The notes under the pieces are model-generated. The model had not been told where the DNA came from. It searched no databases and was given only the letters and a program-made list of their open reading frames with translations. From the NCBI GenBank assembly GCA_012270865.1, contig JAAXHL010000052.1, positions 65,559 through 128,416 on the forward strand: DNA of 62,858 nt. The letters are read 5' to 3'. This DNA is from Candidatus Poribacteria bacterium. Lineage in GTDB: Bacteria; Poribacteria; WGA-4E; WGA-3G. Position numbers and translations under genes: made by a program. Shown here piece by piece: positions 41,989 through 50,356 of this stretch; within the stretch, counting starts at the first letter, position 1; the number at the start of each line of letters is the position of its first letter.

Positions 41989-42145
41989 TGTCTGTTCCTT
42001 TTGCTTTGATGCATCTGGCGTGCTGCGAACACCTGTGTTAGCAAGATTCAATCTTGAAATTTTAAGGACTTCGGTTATAATGTTATCATGCTTCGTTATT
42101 TATGGATAGCATTTTTACATTTCAGAGTATAATAGGAGATATTCC

Positions 42146-43480
42146 ATGACCGTTGAACAGGTCAAACGTTTAGTAGAAGAAAGGGGTATTGAGTTTTTTC
42201 TCTGCTCTTTCGTAGAGATGAGCGGTGCCCCGAAGGCAAAGGTTATTCCGTCTACGCACCTCGAAGATATGGCAGAAGCGGGTGCGGGTTTCGGTGGATT
42301 TGCTGCAGGCGAGATAGGGCAATATCCGCACGATCCGGAGATGGCGAGTATCCCTGACTTTAACTCGCTGACAATCGTGCCGTGGCGGAATAATATCGCG
42401 TGGGTGGCTGGGGATATGTATGTCGAAGGCGCACCGTGGCATTACTGTCCGAGAACAATTCTGCAGCGGCAATTAGCGGATGCAAAGTCGAAAGGCTACG
42501 TTTTTAATGTCGGTATTGAGGCAGAATTCATGCTACTAAAGCGGGACGAATCAGGTGTCTACGCGCCGTGGGACACGCTTGACACGCTCGACAAGCCGTG
42601 CTACGATCTCCGCGCTTTGCACCGGAACCTCGATATGATGACGACTCTGATCAAATACATGCAAGAATTGGGGTGGGAACCCTACGCGAATGACCATGAA
42701 GATGGGACGTGTCAATTTGAGGTGAACTGGACCTATTCGGACGCGCTCACGACAGCCGACCGACACACCTTTTTCAAGTGGATGGTCAAGACGCTTGCCG
42801 AAGAAGCCGGACTGCTGGCAACCTTTATGCCAAAACCGTTCACGAATCTAACAGGGAACGGCGCACACTTCCACATGAGCCTCTGGGACGCGGAGAATCA
42901 GACGAATCTGTTTCTTGATGAGACGAATCGGAACGGACTGTCTCAACTGGCTTATTGGTTCACAGGAGGCGTTCTCAAACACGCCGATGCGGTCACAGCG
43001 GTTACAAACCCACTCGTGAATAGTTACAAACGCTTGGTTCGTAGGGCACCGCGTTCCGGTTCATCATGGGCACCGGTCTATGTCACCTACGGTGCAAACA
43101 ATCGGACACAGATGATTCGGATTCCTGCACCCGGGCGCATCGAAAACCGTTTAGGTGACGGAGCAGCGAACCCTTATCTTGCGGCGACAGTGCTCCTTGC
43201 AGCCGGTCTGGACGGCATCGAAAACCAAATCGATCCGGGTGTGCAAAACGAGGACAATCTTTATGAAGTGTCGGAAGATGAACTCCAACGGCGTGGGATT
43301 TATTCTCTACCTGCAACGCTCGGTGAAGCAACAGCCGCGCTTGAGGAAAATGAAGTTATCAAGAACGCACTCGGCACAACGTACGCGGACTATTATATTC
43401 AGGTGAAACGTGAGGAATGGCGCGATTATCATTGGAGCGTTAGCCAATGGGAGACTGACACTTACTTGGAAGTTTATTGA
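42146..43480 (+). CDS. Type III-like glutamine synthetase (GlnT/GmaS family)
   Basis: A 444-residue ATP-dependent amide ligase of the glutamine synthetase superfamily. The catalytic EAEF and NGAHFHMSLWD motifs, and the NSYKRLVRRAPRSG and RIPAPGRIENRLGDGAANPYLA segments, are all intact. The length and the opening GIEFFLCSFVEMSGAPKAKVIP fit the GlnT (type III) subgroup, which includes gamma-glutamylmethylamide synthetase. The substrate could be ammonia or a methylated amine; no mgs/mgd genes are in the window to decide. A strong AGGAGAT site precedes the ATG. Followed by two REP-like hairpins in tandem. Confidence 0.88.
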   Translation: MTVEQVKRLVEERGIEFFLCSFVEMSGAPKAKVIPSTHLEDMAEAGAGFGGFAAGEIGQYPHDPEMASIPDFNSLTIVPWRNNIAWVAGDMYVEGAPWHYCPRTILQRQLADAKSKGYVFNVGIEAEFMLLKRDESGVYAPWDTLDTLDKPCYDLRALHRNLDMMTTLIKYMQELGWEPYANDHEDGTCQFEVNWTYSDALTTADRHTFFKWMVKTLAEEAGLLATFMPKPFTNLTGNGAHFHMSLWDAENQTNLFLDETNRNGLSQLAYWFTGGVLKHADAVTAVTNPLVNSYKRLVRRAPRSGSSWAPVYVTYGANNRTQMIRIPAPGRIENRLGDGAANPYLAATVLLAAGLDGIENQIDPGVQNEDNLYEVSEDELQRRGIYSLPATLGEATAALEENEVIKNALGTTYADYYIQVKREEWRDYHWSVSQWETDTYLEVY

Positions 43481-43518
43481 CGTTAGGAGTTATGTGTGTG
43501 AATCGTTTTTTAGAAGAA

Positions 43519-43571
43519 TCGCGAGCAAAACTCGCTCCTACAGAAGAATCGCGAGCAAAACTCGCTCCTAC
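43519..43571. repeat. Two tandem GTAG/REP-like hairpins, GCGAGC stem
   Basis: Units 43519-43541 and 43549-43571, identical over 30 bp (AGAAGAATCGCGAGCAAAAC then TCGCTCCTAC). The minus-strand sense is GTAGGAGCGAG then hairpin. They may also act as a transcription barrier after the glutamine synthetase gene. Confidence 0.85.
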
Positions 43572-43605
43572 AGTAAACGCATACGCTGGCAAAAGGAAAT
43601 AACTA

Positions 43606-44562
43606 ATGAAAATGTTATTTAGACTGATAGGTTTATCACTTATATGTTTTTCGGTTCTCTACATCGTGAGTTGTGGACAACGTGAAGAAGCAGACGAGGT
43701 TAGCCCGACAGAATTGGTGGGTGGGGATCCACGCACTGAGATTACATCAACTCCCGAACCTGTACCGGAACCTGCACCAGAACCTGCACCGGAACCCGTC
43801 ATCCCAGATGGAATGGTTCTTATCCCGGAAGGCGAGTTTGATATGGGCAGCAATAATGGAGACGCTGATCCCGATGAGGAACCGGTGCATACCGTCCACC
43901 TCGACGCGTTTTATATAGATGAGAACGAGGTAACCAACGGCGAATTTAAGGATTTCGTTCTCGCAAACCCCGCGTGGCAGAAAGAACAGATTGATAATAA
44001 GTTCCACGATGGTAACTATCTGCAGGATTGGAACGGCAATAATTTTCCGCTTGGTGAACGCGAACATCCTGTCCGTTATGTGAGTTGGTACGCAGCGATG
44101 GCTTATGCGGTCTGGATGGATAAGCGTCTACCGACGGAGGCGGAATGGGAGAAAGCGGCACGCGGCGGGTTAGAGAAGAAACAGTATCCGTGGGGTAATG
44201 GCATCAATTTTAATCGGGCAAACTATGGTAAGAATATCGGCTTGACAACGCCTATCGGCGAGTACCCGGCAAACGATTACGGTGTACACGATATGGCTGG
44301 AAACGTGTGGGAGTGGTGCCTTGACGGCTACGAAGCCGATTTCTACGTCAACTCGCCCCGCCAAAATCCGACTGCAGGTGCGGACAACGTTGAAGAGATT
44401 GTCAACGATTTCGAGAACGTCGCGGATTTCCGCGTTATCCGTGGTGGTGGCTGGAATAGCGAACCTGAGTGGTTGCGTGCTTCAAACCGTCACGGGACGA
44501 GTCCGGCTTATGCCGGTATCGGTGCACTCGGATTCCGTTGTGCGAAAAGTGTATCGCCGTAA
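43606..44562 (+). CDS. FGE/SUMF1-domain lipoprotein
   Basis: 318 residues. An N-terminal lipoprotein signal ends YIVSC (Cys at residue 23), so the protein is anchored in a membrane. A Pro-Glu repeat linker follows (PEPVPEPAPEPAPEP, about 50-66). The SUMF1/formylglycine-generating-enzyme-like domain starts at DGMVLIPEGEFDMGSNNGD and contains DENEVTNGEF, RLPTEAEWEKAARGG and the final RGGGWNSEPEWLRASNRHG ... GFRCAKS. The redox Cys pair needed for true sulfatase maturation is not evident. It is more likely one of the many non-catalytic or differently acting C-type-lectin-fold members. AAGGAA precedes the ATG. Confidence 0.88.
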   Translation: MKMLFRLIGLSLICFSVLYIVSCGQREEADEVSPTELVGGDPRTEITSTPEPVPEPAPEPAPEPVIPDGMVLIPEGEFDMGSNNGDADPDEEPVHTVHLDAFYIDENEVTNGEFKDFVLANPAWQKEQIDNKFHDGNYLQDWNGNNFPLGEREHPVRYVSWYAAMAYAVWMDKRLPTEAEWEKAARGGLEKKQYPWGNGINFNRANYGKNIGLTTPIGEYPANDYGVHDMAGNVWEWCLDGYEADFYVNSPRQNPTAGADNVEEIVNDFENVADFRVIRGGGWNSEPEWLRASNRHGTSPAYAGIGALGFRCAKSVSP

Positions 44563-44628
44563 GACGTAAGAGGTATTTCGAGCGAAGTTAACGCTTTGGC
44601 GTTGAAATAGAAACGAAAATTTGCCACG

Positions 44629-45648
44629 ATGCTACACACAGAACCGCAATTAGAATCACGTTTATCCGAACCGACAGGCGAAGTGATAGAGGCAGTCTCT
44701 GCGCTGGAAGGTGATATCCTTATCCTCGGTGTCGGTGGGAAGATGGGTCCGACGCTCGCCAAACAGGCGAAACGCGCGATTGACGCAGCGGGCGTATCGA
44801 AAAAAGTTATTGGTGTCTCTCGGTTCTCAACACCCGGTGTGCAGGCAGGTTTGCACGCAGCCAGTGTTGAAACAATTACGGCGGATCTACTCGCGGAAGA
44901 CTGCTTGCAAAACCTACCTGAGATTAAAAACGTAATCCTGATGGCGGGTAGGAAGTTTGGTTCAACCGGTAATGAAAGCCTGACGTGGGCAATGAACGGT
45001 TATATGCCGGGACGTGTGGCAGAAAAGTTTCGTGATTCTCGGTTGGTCGTCTTTTCAACGGGGAATGTCTATCCGCTGACCCCGGTCTCCCACGGCGGTG
45101 CGACTGAAAGTTCACCCGTCAATCCGATTGGCGAGTATGCGCAATCGTGTCTAAGTCGTGAACGGATATGTACGCATTTTTCGTCTCAATTCGGTACACC
45201 GATGGCAATCCTACGACTCAATTATGCGATAGACCTGCGCTACGGGATTCTGTTAGATATCGCTGAAAAGGTTTATACCGAAGAAACAATATCTCTCGAA
45301 ATGGGCACTGTGAATGTAATATGGCAAGGTGATGCGAACGCGGTGGCGTTACGGGCTTTCGCGCATGCCCAGAGTCCACCGTTAATTCTCAATGTAACGG
45401 GACCGGAGACTGTCTCTATACGGTCCCTTGCGTCGTGTTTCGGTAGGCTTTTCAATAAATCGCCACGTTTCGAGGGTGAAGAATCGCGAACGGCACTGTT
45501 AAGCAACGCCGCTCGATGCCACCAACTTTTCGGATACCCTCGCGTCTCGTTAGGACAGATGATTGAATGGGTGGCGGAATGGGTTCGGATCGGCGGTTCA
45601 ACACTCCGTAAACCGACCCGTTTTGAAGTGCGGGACGGAAAATTTTAA
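44629..45648 (+). CDS. NAD-dependent epimerase/dehydratase-like protein (catalytic Lys absent)
   Basis: A 339-residue extended SDR. The dinucleotide-binding loop is ILGVGGKMGPTLAK at about residues 32-45. VVFSTGNVYPLTP matches the catalytic Ser/Thr strand. The expected YxxxK is replaced by YAQSC, with an Arg three residues further on, so classical SDR chemistry is doubtful. C-terminal substrate-binding segments (GTVNVIWQGDANAVALRA; NVTGPETVSIRSLA) are intact. It may be an atypical sugar epimerase, or a binding protein. No Shine-Dalgarno is seen before the ATG. The TAA stop is followed at once by TAGTTGTCAG of a dispersed repeat. Confidence 0.82.
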   Translation: MLHTEPQLESRLSEPTGEVIEAVSALEGDILILGVGGKMGPTLAKQAKRAIDAAGVSKKVIGVSRFSTPGVQAGLHAASVETITADLLAEDCLQNLPEIKNVILMAGRKFGSTGNESLTWAMNGYMPGRVAEKFRDSRLVVFSTGNVYPLTPVSHGGATESSPVNPIGEYAQSCLSRERICTHFSSQFGTPMAILRLNYAIDLRYGILLDIAEKVYTEETISLEMGTVNVIWQGDANAVALRAFAHAQSPPLILNVTGPETVSIRSLASCFGRLFNKSPRFEGEESRTALLSNAARCHQLFGYPRVSLGQMIEWVAEWVRIGGSTLRKPTRFEVRDGKF

Positions 45649-45773
45649 TAGTTGTCAGTTATCGGTTGTCAGTTGTCAGTTAAAGAGGGGTCCTGTGGCA
45701 GTAATAGGAAATGTCCGCGACCTAAGACTTTAACCGAAAACCGATGACCGAAAACTGATAACTTAAAAAATAT
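45646..45773. repeat. CAGTTA-family repeat copy with conserved core
   Basis: Left arm TAGTTGTCAGTTATCGG and GTTGTCAGTTGTCAG. The core is AAAGAGGGGTCCTGTGGCAG. The right arm is CTTTAACCGAAAACCGATG then ACCGAAAACTGATAAC. It fills the gap between the epimerase-like and TolB-like genes. Confidence 0.8.
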
Positions 45774-45782
45774 AGACAAAAA

Positions 45783-46742
45783 ATGCGAATTTTGTTAGTA
45801 TGTTATGGTAGTTTTTTGATGATGTTTTCCGTTTTAATCGGGAGTGCTTTCTGTCAATTGCAGTCCCCTATGCCGATTGCGTTTTCCTCGGATGTGAATG
45901 GAAACTGGGAAATCTACCTGACAGACACCGCCGGAAGGCAACCCATCAATCTAACGCACAGTCCTGCAGCGGATTACTATCCGACGTGGTCCCCTGACAA
46001 TACTCAAATCGCCTTTTTTTCTCGCCGCGATGGGAACCACGAGATTTATATGATGCAGTCGGATGGTACACATCAACACCGGTTGACGCACCATCCTGCG
46101 ACGGATAAAGCACCGTCTTGGTCCCCTGACGGGACCCGTCTCGCCTTCACATCAAATCGAGGTGGACATTTCGACATCTATCTGCTTCATCTCACGAACG
46201 GCGAAGTGGAACGTCTCACTGAAACCCCGTTTGAAGATGAGGCACCATCTTGGTCGCCTGACGGAAATGCCCTTGTTTTCCACTCAAAACGGGAGCTTAA
46301 CTGGGACATATACGTTGTTGATGTCCATAGCCGAGTGGAACGGCGATTGACGCATCAACCGTTGATGGATACTTATGCGGCTTGGTCGCCTGACGGCACA
46401 CGGATTGTATATGCGGCTATGCATCGAGAGGTAGAACTGGCAGACTTTGACCTGTATATCATGGACGCAGCAGACGGCGGAAACAAAACTGCACTCACGG
46501 AGACACCGACAGATGAGGCGGTTCCGGCATGGGCACCCGACGGTGAGTCCATCGCTTTTCAATTTGAGAAGGACGGCAGATGGGTTATCCACCTGATGCG
46601 TGCTGACGGCAGTGAACGCCGCGAATTGATTGACAACGGTGCATGGGCAGCACAACCGAAATGGCACAGCAGTCTGGACGCGCTTCCCGTAGAACCGTTC
46701 GGATTACAAATTCAAGTGTGGGGCAGAATCCGAACCCGATAA
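45783..46742 (+). CDS. Secreted TolB-like PD40 propeller
   Basis: 319 residues with a signal peptide (MRILLVCYGSFLMMFSVLIG to AFCQ). Six PD40/TolB-type blades follow (PTWSPDNTQIAFFSRRDGNHEIYMM; PSWSPDGTRLAFTSNRGGHFDIYLL; and so on), enough for one six-bladed propeller. No Pal-binding context is nearby (no tolA or pal), so it is probably an independent extracellular propeller. It ends ALPVEPFGLQIQVWGRIRTR, a tail resembling those of the two proteins encoded downstream. Separated from the preceding gene by a CAGTTA repeat. Confidence 0.88.
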   Translation: MRILLVCYGSFLMMFSVLIGSAFCQLQSPMPIAFSSDVNGNWEIYLTDTAGRQPINLTHSPAADYYPTWSPDNTQIAFFSRRDGNHEIYMMQSDGTHQHRLTHHPATDKAPSWSPDGTRLAFTSNRGGHFDIYLLHLTNGEVERLTETPFEDEAPSWSPDGNALVFHSKRELNWDIYVVDVHSRVERRLTHQPLMDTYAAWSPDGTRIVYAAMHREVELADFDLYIMDAADGGNKTALTETPTDEAVPAWAPDGESIAFQFEKDGRWVIHLMRADGSERRELIDNGAWAAQPKWHSSLDALPVEPFGLQIQVWGRIRTR

Positions 46743-46879
46743 GAAAATGTAATCGCAAACACGCAGAATAGACGATACAACGATTTTTCATAGGCACAAT
46801 CCATAATTTATTCGGCTTCTGACACAGATTCAGATGCCTCTTTAACCAACAACTGACAATTCACAAAGGGAGATTTACT

Positions 46880-47533
46880 ATGCGCTTGAAGACATTAGTT
46901 TTAGGGACATTTTTCATCTTCGGTTTGCTGCTAACGAGCGGTATTAGTTACGGCTACGAAAGAGCGATTGAGGCAGAAATGGCGGACATGGTCGAAGAAC
47001 CGATGGTCATTGCTGATGATCCGAATGCATCCGGCGGACAATTCGTCTGGGCGGAGGGAGAACCCCTCACGGGTGGCGGTGGTGCCGGTTCGGTGACGTT
47101 TAATATCCATATTCCAGAACCCGGCACTTATGCGCTCTGGGGTAAAGTTATCGCGTGGGATGGCAATAGCGACTCCTTCTGGGTCAATTGGCTGCCTATG
47201 GACTCGGATGAAAACCCACAAGAAACGAATAACACAGAGTTCCGTTGGGGTGTTGCTGGCGGTAGCGAGTGGCATTGGGATCGAATTAATCACTGGCTCG
47301 ATGGCGGTACATTTGATCGGGAATGGGAGGTAGCAGCGGCTGGAGATACCACCCTCCGTATCGGAGTTCGGGAAGATGCCACGATGTTAGATGTGATCTA
47401 TATCACGGATAACCTTTCTGCAGACGAAGCGGAAGTGGGTCCTCGTGATCCGATTCCAGAAGATTCTATTACACCTGTCGAACCGCGAGCCAAACTCGCC
47501 ACCACCTGGGCAGAACTTAAAGCCGGACGATAG
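46880..47533 (+). CDS. Secreted CBM-like protein, copy 1
   Basis: 217 residues with a signal peptide (MRLKTLVLGTFFIFGLLLTS to YG). The mature domain starts ERAIEAEMADMVEEPMVIADDPNASGGQFVW and resembles a CBM6/35-type beta-sandwich: IHIPEPGTYALWGKVIAWDGNSDSFWV, then WHWDRINHWLDGG and a closing GDTTLRIGVREDATMLDVIYI. Aromatic residues (W, Y) on that face would bind sugar. No catalytic domain is attached. The C-terminus is VEPRAKLATTWAELKAGR. A near-duplicate gene follows 75 bp later. A GGGAG ribosome site precedes the start. Confidence 0.8.
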   Translation: MRLKTLVLGTFFIFGLLLTSGISYGYERAIEAEMADMVEEPMVIADDPNASGGQFVWAEGEPLTGGGGAGSVTFNIHIPEPGTYALWGKVIAWDGNSDSFWVNWLPMDSDENPQETNNTEFRWGVAGGSEWHWDRINHWLDGGTFDREWEVAAAGDTTLRIGVREDATMLDVIYITDNLSADEAEVGPRDPIPEDSITPVEPRAKLATTWAELKAGR

Positions 47534-47608
47534 GAAATTGCTTTAATCTATCGCGGGCGGTTTGATAGAGCTGCCCGCGCATTTCAGACAGTAGAAAGGA
47601 GGGTTTCA

Positions 47609-48283
47609 GTGAAATACATAACAATATTAACGCTGAGCATACTAACTGTTTTTTTATGTGGGATTGTGGGGCTTCATGCCGAGGTCGAAATCGCTCTTGA
47701 AGCCGAGTTAGCGGACGAGATTAAAGAACCGATGATTATTGATGAGGATAAAGATGCCTCTGATGGAAAATTCATCTGGGACGATGGGGAACCACTTACC
47801 GGGGGTGGCGGTCAAGGTTACGCTGAATTCATAATCAACGTCCCGGAGCCTGGTGACTATGCACTCTGGGGACACGTCATCGCATGGGACGGCAATAGCG
47901 ACTCATTTTGGGTAACTTGGCAGCCTGCAGACCCGAACGAAGACCCTCAATTAACTAACAATACACAGTTTCGATGGGGCGTTGCTGGGGGTGCTATATG
48001 GCACTGGGACCGCATCAACCATTGGTTAGACGGTGGAACATTTGACCGGGAATGGGAGTTCGACAAAGCAGGTGAAACAGTCCTACGTATCGGTGTGCGT
48101 GAAGATGCCACGATGTTAGATGCAATTTTTATAACGACTAACGTGAAAGCCACTGCTCCGGAGCAAGCGAACGTTCGGTTGCCAACCGACGACGATCGGA
48201 AAATACAAATTGAGGGACTTGCAGTGAGTCCAAAAGGTAAAGTTGCGACCACCTGGGGTACCCTGAAACGGTCATATCGGTAA
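47609..48283 (+). CDS. Secreted CBM-like protein, copy 2
   Basis: A 224-residue paralogue of the preceding protein. It starts with GTG, supported by a strong AAAGGAGG site. Signal peptide KYITILTLSILTVFLCGIVG. The core EVEIALEAELADEIKEPMIIDEDKDASDGKF, NVPEPGDYALWGHVIAWDGNSD and WHWDRINHWLDGGTFDREW is shared with copy 1 at high identity. The linker differs and the tail is AVSPKGKVATTWGTLKRSYR. The two genes are a tandem duplication; differences are concentrated in loops and linker. The 3' end overlaps an opposite-strand frame by about 146 bp. Confidence 0.8.
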   Translation: MKYITILTLSILTVFLCGIVGLHAEVEIALEAELADEIKEPMIIDEDKDASDGKFIWDDGEPLTGGGGQGYAEFIINVPEPGDYALWGHVIAWDGNSDSFWVTWQPADPNEDPQLTNNTQFRWGVAGGAIWHWDRINHWLDGGTFDREWEFDKAGETVLRIGVREDATMLDAIFITTNVKATAPEQANVRLPTDDDRKIQIEGLAVSPKGKVATTWGTLKRSYR

Positions 48284-48818
48284 GAAAAGGGAAAAGATTG
48301 GAAGATCGGAAGATCGGAAGATTGGAGGCACGTTTCTTCTTTCCAAAGTGCCATCCTTCCGACTTCTCTTTCAAATTTCCAGCTTGCCAACAACGACACA
48401 CTCCTGAACCTCGCGGCACTGTATAAGCGCTGCCGGCGGGGTTTGGAACCCTGCTCCTTATGGATGTATCGTTAATTGCCTGTTGCTCTATCGTCAGCAG
48501 ACGGTTATTGCGAAAAACATAGTGCCGATTCCGATAATGCTCAATACGCCATAAGTCAAATCCACGTTCAAATTGAACAACCTGCTCAGGCGCGCCGAGT
48601 TGGTGTCGTAGTTCCGCCGCTGCTTGTCTATCGCGCTTGATGAGTGCGTGTGTGGTGTATGCAACGCCGGACAGAATGACTCCCAACGCAATTTTCCCTC
48701 TTAATTTTACTGAAATAGCCTCCGCAGCGGGTGTCAACCCGTATACGAGGCAGAGAACAAGCACAAAAACGGATATTTTTTTTGTTTTTTTAGAGAAAAT
48801 TTGACAAAAATTTGGCAT
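48138..48818 (-). CDS. Small membrane/secreted protein with repeat-derived C-terminus
   Basis: The frame encodes 226 residues, but only the first 115 or so look like a protein: a hydrophobic leader (KKISVFVLVLCLVYGLTPAAEA) and KLRGKIALGVILSGVAYTTHALIKRDRQAAAELRHQLG, then FDLWRIEHYRNRHYVFRNNRLLT. After about TIEQQAINDTSI, the frame runs through a REP-like palindrome (about 48425-48450), a GGAAGATT repeat (48295-48326), and then the antisense of the CBM-like copy 2 gene. The native C-terminus therefore appears to have been lost or replaced. Family unknown. Confidence 0.5.
   Translation of the reverse strand: MPNFCQIFSKKTKKISVFVLVLCLVYGLTPAAEAISVKLRGKIALGVILSGVAYTTHALIKRDRQAAAELRHQLGAPEQVVQFERGFDLWRIEHYRNRHYVFRNNRLLTIEQQAINDTSIRSRVPNPAGSAYTVPRGSGVCRCWQAGNLKEKSEGWHFGKKKRASNLPIFRSSNLFPFLTDMTVSGYPRWSQLYLLDSLQVPQFVFSDRRRLATERSLAPEQWLSR
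48295..48326. repeat. GGAAGATTGGAAGATCGG repeat
   Basis: AGATTGGAAGATCGGAAG then ATCGGAAGATTGG. The same phrase is embedded in sppA at 22549-22600. Confidence 0.75.
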
Positions 48819-48902
48819 TTCTACGAAATTTCGGTATATTAGGGGTTGACAAAGAAATTGCTTAAGGGTATCCTAATTGAACTGATAAAAAAGAATCGCT
48901 AT

Positions 48903-49080
48903 TAACAGTTGTTAGTTAACAGTACGATTTTTCTGCGAAAAATCTTTCGGTTAATAGTTGTCAGGACTCAGTACGCTGCGCTTTCAGTACTCAGTTAACA
49001 ACTTCTGATTGGAACACTTGCTGATATTTCCACAAGATACCTCTTTAACTGAGTACTGTTAACTGACAACTATTAATAGC
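48903..49080 (-). repeat. CAGTTA-family repeat copy upstream of nadA
   Basis: Contains the conserved core in minus orientation: GGAACACTTGCTGATATTTC and CACAAGATACCTCTTTAACTG, with CAGTTA-type arms on both sides. It is an inverted counterpart of the copy at 50222-50350, so nadA lies between opposite copies. Confidence 0.8.
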
Positions 49081-49104
49081 GATTAACTTGGAGCGTGAAT
49101 CAGC

Positions 49105-50223
49105 ATGCATTCTAACGGAGAAACTCCGCACGCGACAGATGTACCAAACTGTACGACGGACCTCAGCATTGAGGACGTTAAGCAGGAACTGTACAATCGT
49201 CATCACCCCAGTTTAACGTTTCTTGACATAGAGGCGCACGCCAAAACCATTCACAAAATACGGACCCTCAAACAGAAACATAACGTTGTGATGCTTGGTC
49301 ACAACTACATGGAGCCGCTTGTCTTCGGTTTGTCAGAAAAAGAGGAGCAAGGCGATTCTCTTGGTCTGAGCATGTACGCTGCCAACACAGATGCGCCGTA
49401 TCTCATCTTTAACGGTGTTCCTTTTATGGCGGAAACAGCGAAGATTCTGAATCCGAGCAAAACGGTGTTAGTCGCCGATAAATCTGCGGGTTGCTCTCTG
49501 GCAGATAATTTCGGTGCCGAGGATGTAAGGGAACTGAAATCGCTCTATCCGGGCGCGCCGGTGATGATCTATATCAATAGTTACGCCGATGCGAAGGCGG
49601 AGTCGGATATCTGCTGTACGTCAGCCAATGCGGCACACATCGCAAAATCTATGCCGGGGGATACCCTCATTTTTGTTCCGGATATTTTTTTCGCACAGAA
49701 TTTGGAAGAAGAATTGCGATCAGAGAAAAATATCGTTTATCCGGGCAAAGACAATACGGCGCGCGGTGCGGTTTGTGAAGTCCACGAAAAGTTTACACTC
49801 GACGACCTGCTTGCGATCCGTGAATCCTTTGAAATTCCGAAAGGACACGCACACCGTAAACTCTATGCCCACTGGGAATGTCGTCCGGATGTCTTGAAAG
49901 AAGCAGATTTTTACGGTAGCACCAGCCAGATTATGAAGGATATTGCGGTACGTGTCGGAGCAAACGAACTCGAACGCGCATTCGTCGCCTCGGAGTGCGA
50001 ATTGACATCTAACCTTGCACAGGAGTTCCCAGAAGTCCAATTCTGGACAGCCTGCTCAGTCCGATGTTCACACATGGCACGCGTAAATCTGAACAAGATC
50101 GCCAATATCCTTGAAGCGATTGATCAGAACGACGATCTCAGCGAATTCGAGATTACGCTCAGTCCTGAGATTATCGACAAAGCACGAACACCGATCGAAC
50201 GGATGCTTGAAGCGAGTGTGTAA
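49105..50223 (+). CDS. nadA: Quinolinate synthase NadA
   Basis: A 372-residue iron-sulfur enzyme that condenses iminoaspartate with dihydroxyacetone phosphate to quinolinate in NAD synthesis. The [4Fe-4S] ligands are expected at Cys of KSAGCSLAD, of DICCTSANAAH and of the C-terminal WTACSVRCSHM. The HNYMEP motif and GSTSQIMKDIAV, typical of long NadA proteins, are present. nadB and nadC are not in the window. The gene is flanked on both sides by inverted copies of the same repeat and its TAA stop is followed by TAGTTAACAG of that repeat. A GGAG site precedes the ATG. Confidence 0.95.
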   Translation: MHSNGETPHATDVPNCTTDLSIEDVKQELYNRHHPSLTFLDIEAHAKTIHKIRTLKQKHNVVMLGHNYMEPLVFGLSEKEEQGDSLGLSMYAANTDAPYLIFNGVPFMAETAKILNPSKTVLVADKSAGCSLADNFGAEDVRELKSLYPGAPVMIYINSYADAKAESDICCTSANAAHIAKSMPGDTLIFVPDIFFAQNLEEELRSEKNIVYPGKDNTARGAVCEVHEKFTLDDLLAIRESFEIPKGHAHRKLYAHWECRPDVLKEADFYGSTSQIMKDIAVRVGANELERAFVASECELTSNLAQEFPEVQFWTACSVRCSHMARVNLNKIANILEAIDQNDDLSEFEITLSPEIIDKARTPIERMLEASV

Positions 50224-50350
50224 TAGTTAACAGTACTCAGTATTCAGTACGCAGTTAAAGAGGTATCTTGTGGCAGTGTAAGCAAGCGTTCCAGTCACAA
50301 GTTGTTAACTGAGCACTGAAAACGCAGCGTACTGGGTACTGATAACTATA
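50222..50350 (+). repeat. CAGTTA-family repeat copy downstream of nadA
   Basis: TAGTTAACAGTACTCAG then TATTCAGTACGCAG, the core AAAGAGGTATCTTGTGGCAG and GCAAGCGTTCCAGTCACAAG, then the inverted arm. The reverse complement matches the copy upstream of nadA closely. Confidence 0.8.
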
Positions 50351-50356
50351 ATTATT

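Noticed and set aside
43519..43571. Possible CRISPR fragment: two 30-bp identical units
   Set aside because: Only two directly abutting units with no spacer variation; each is a REP-like hairpin.
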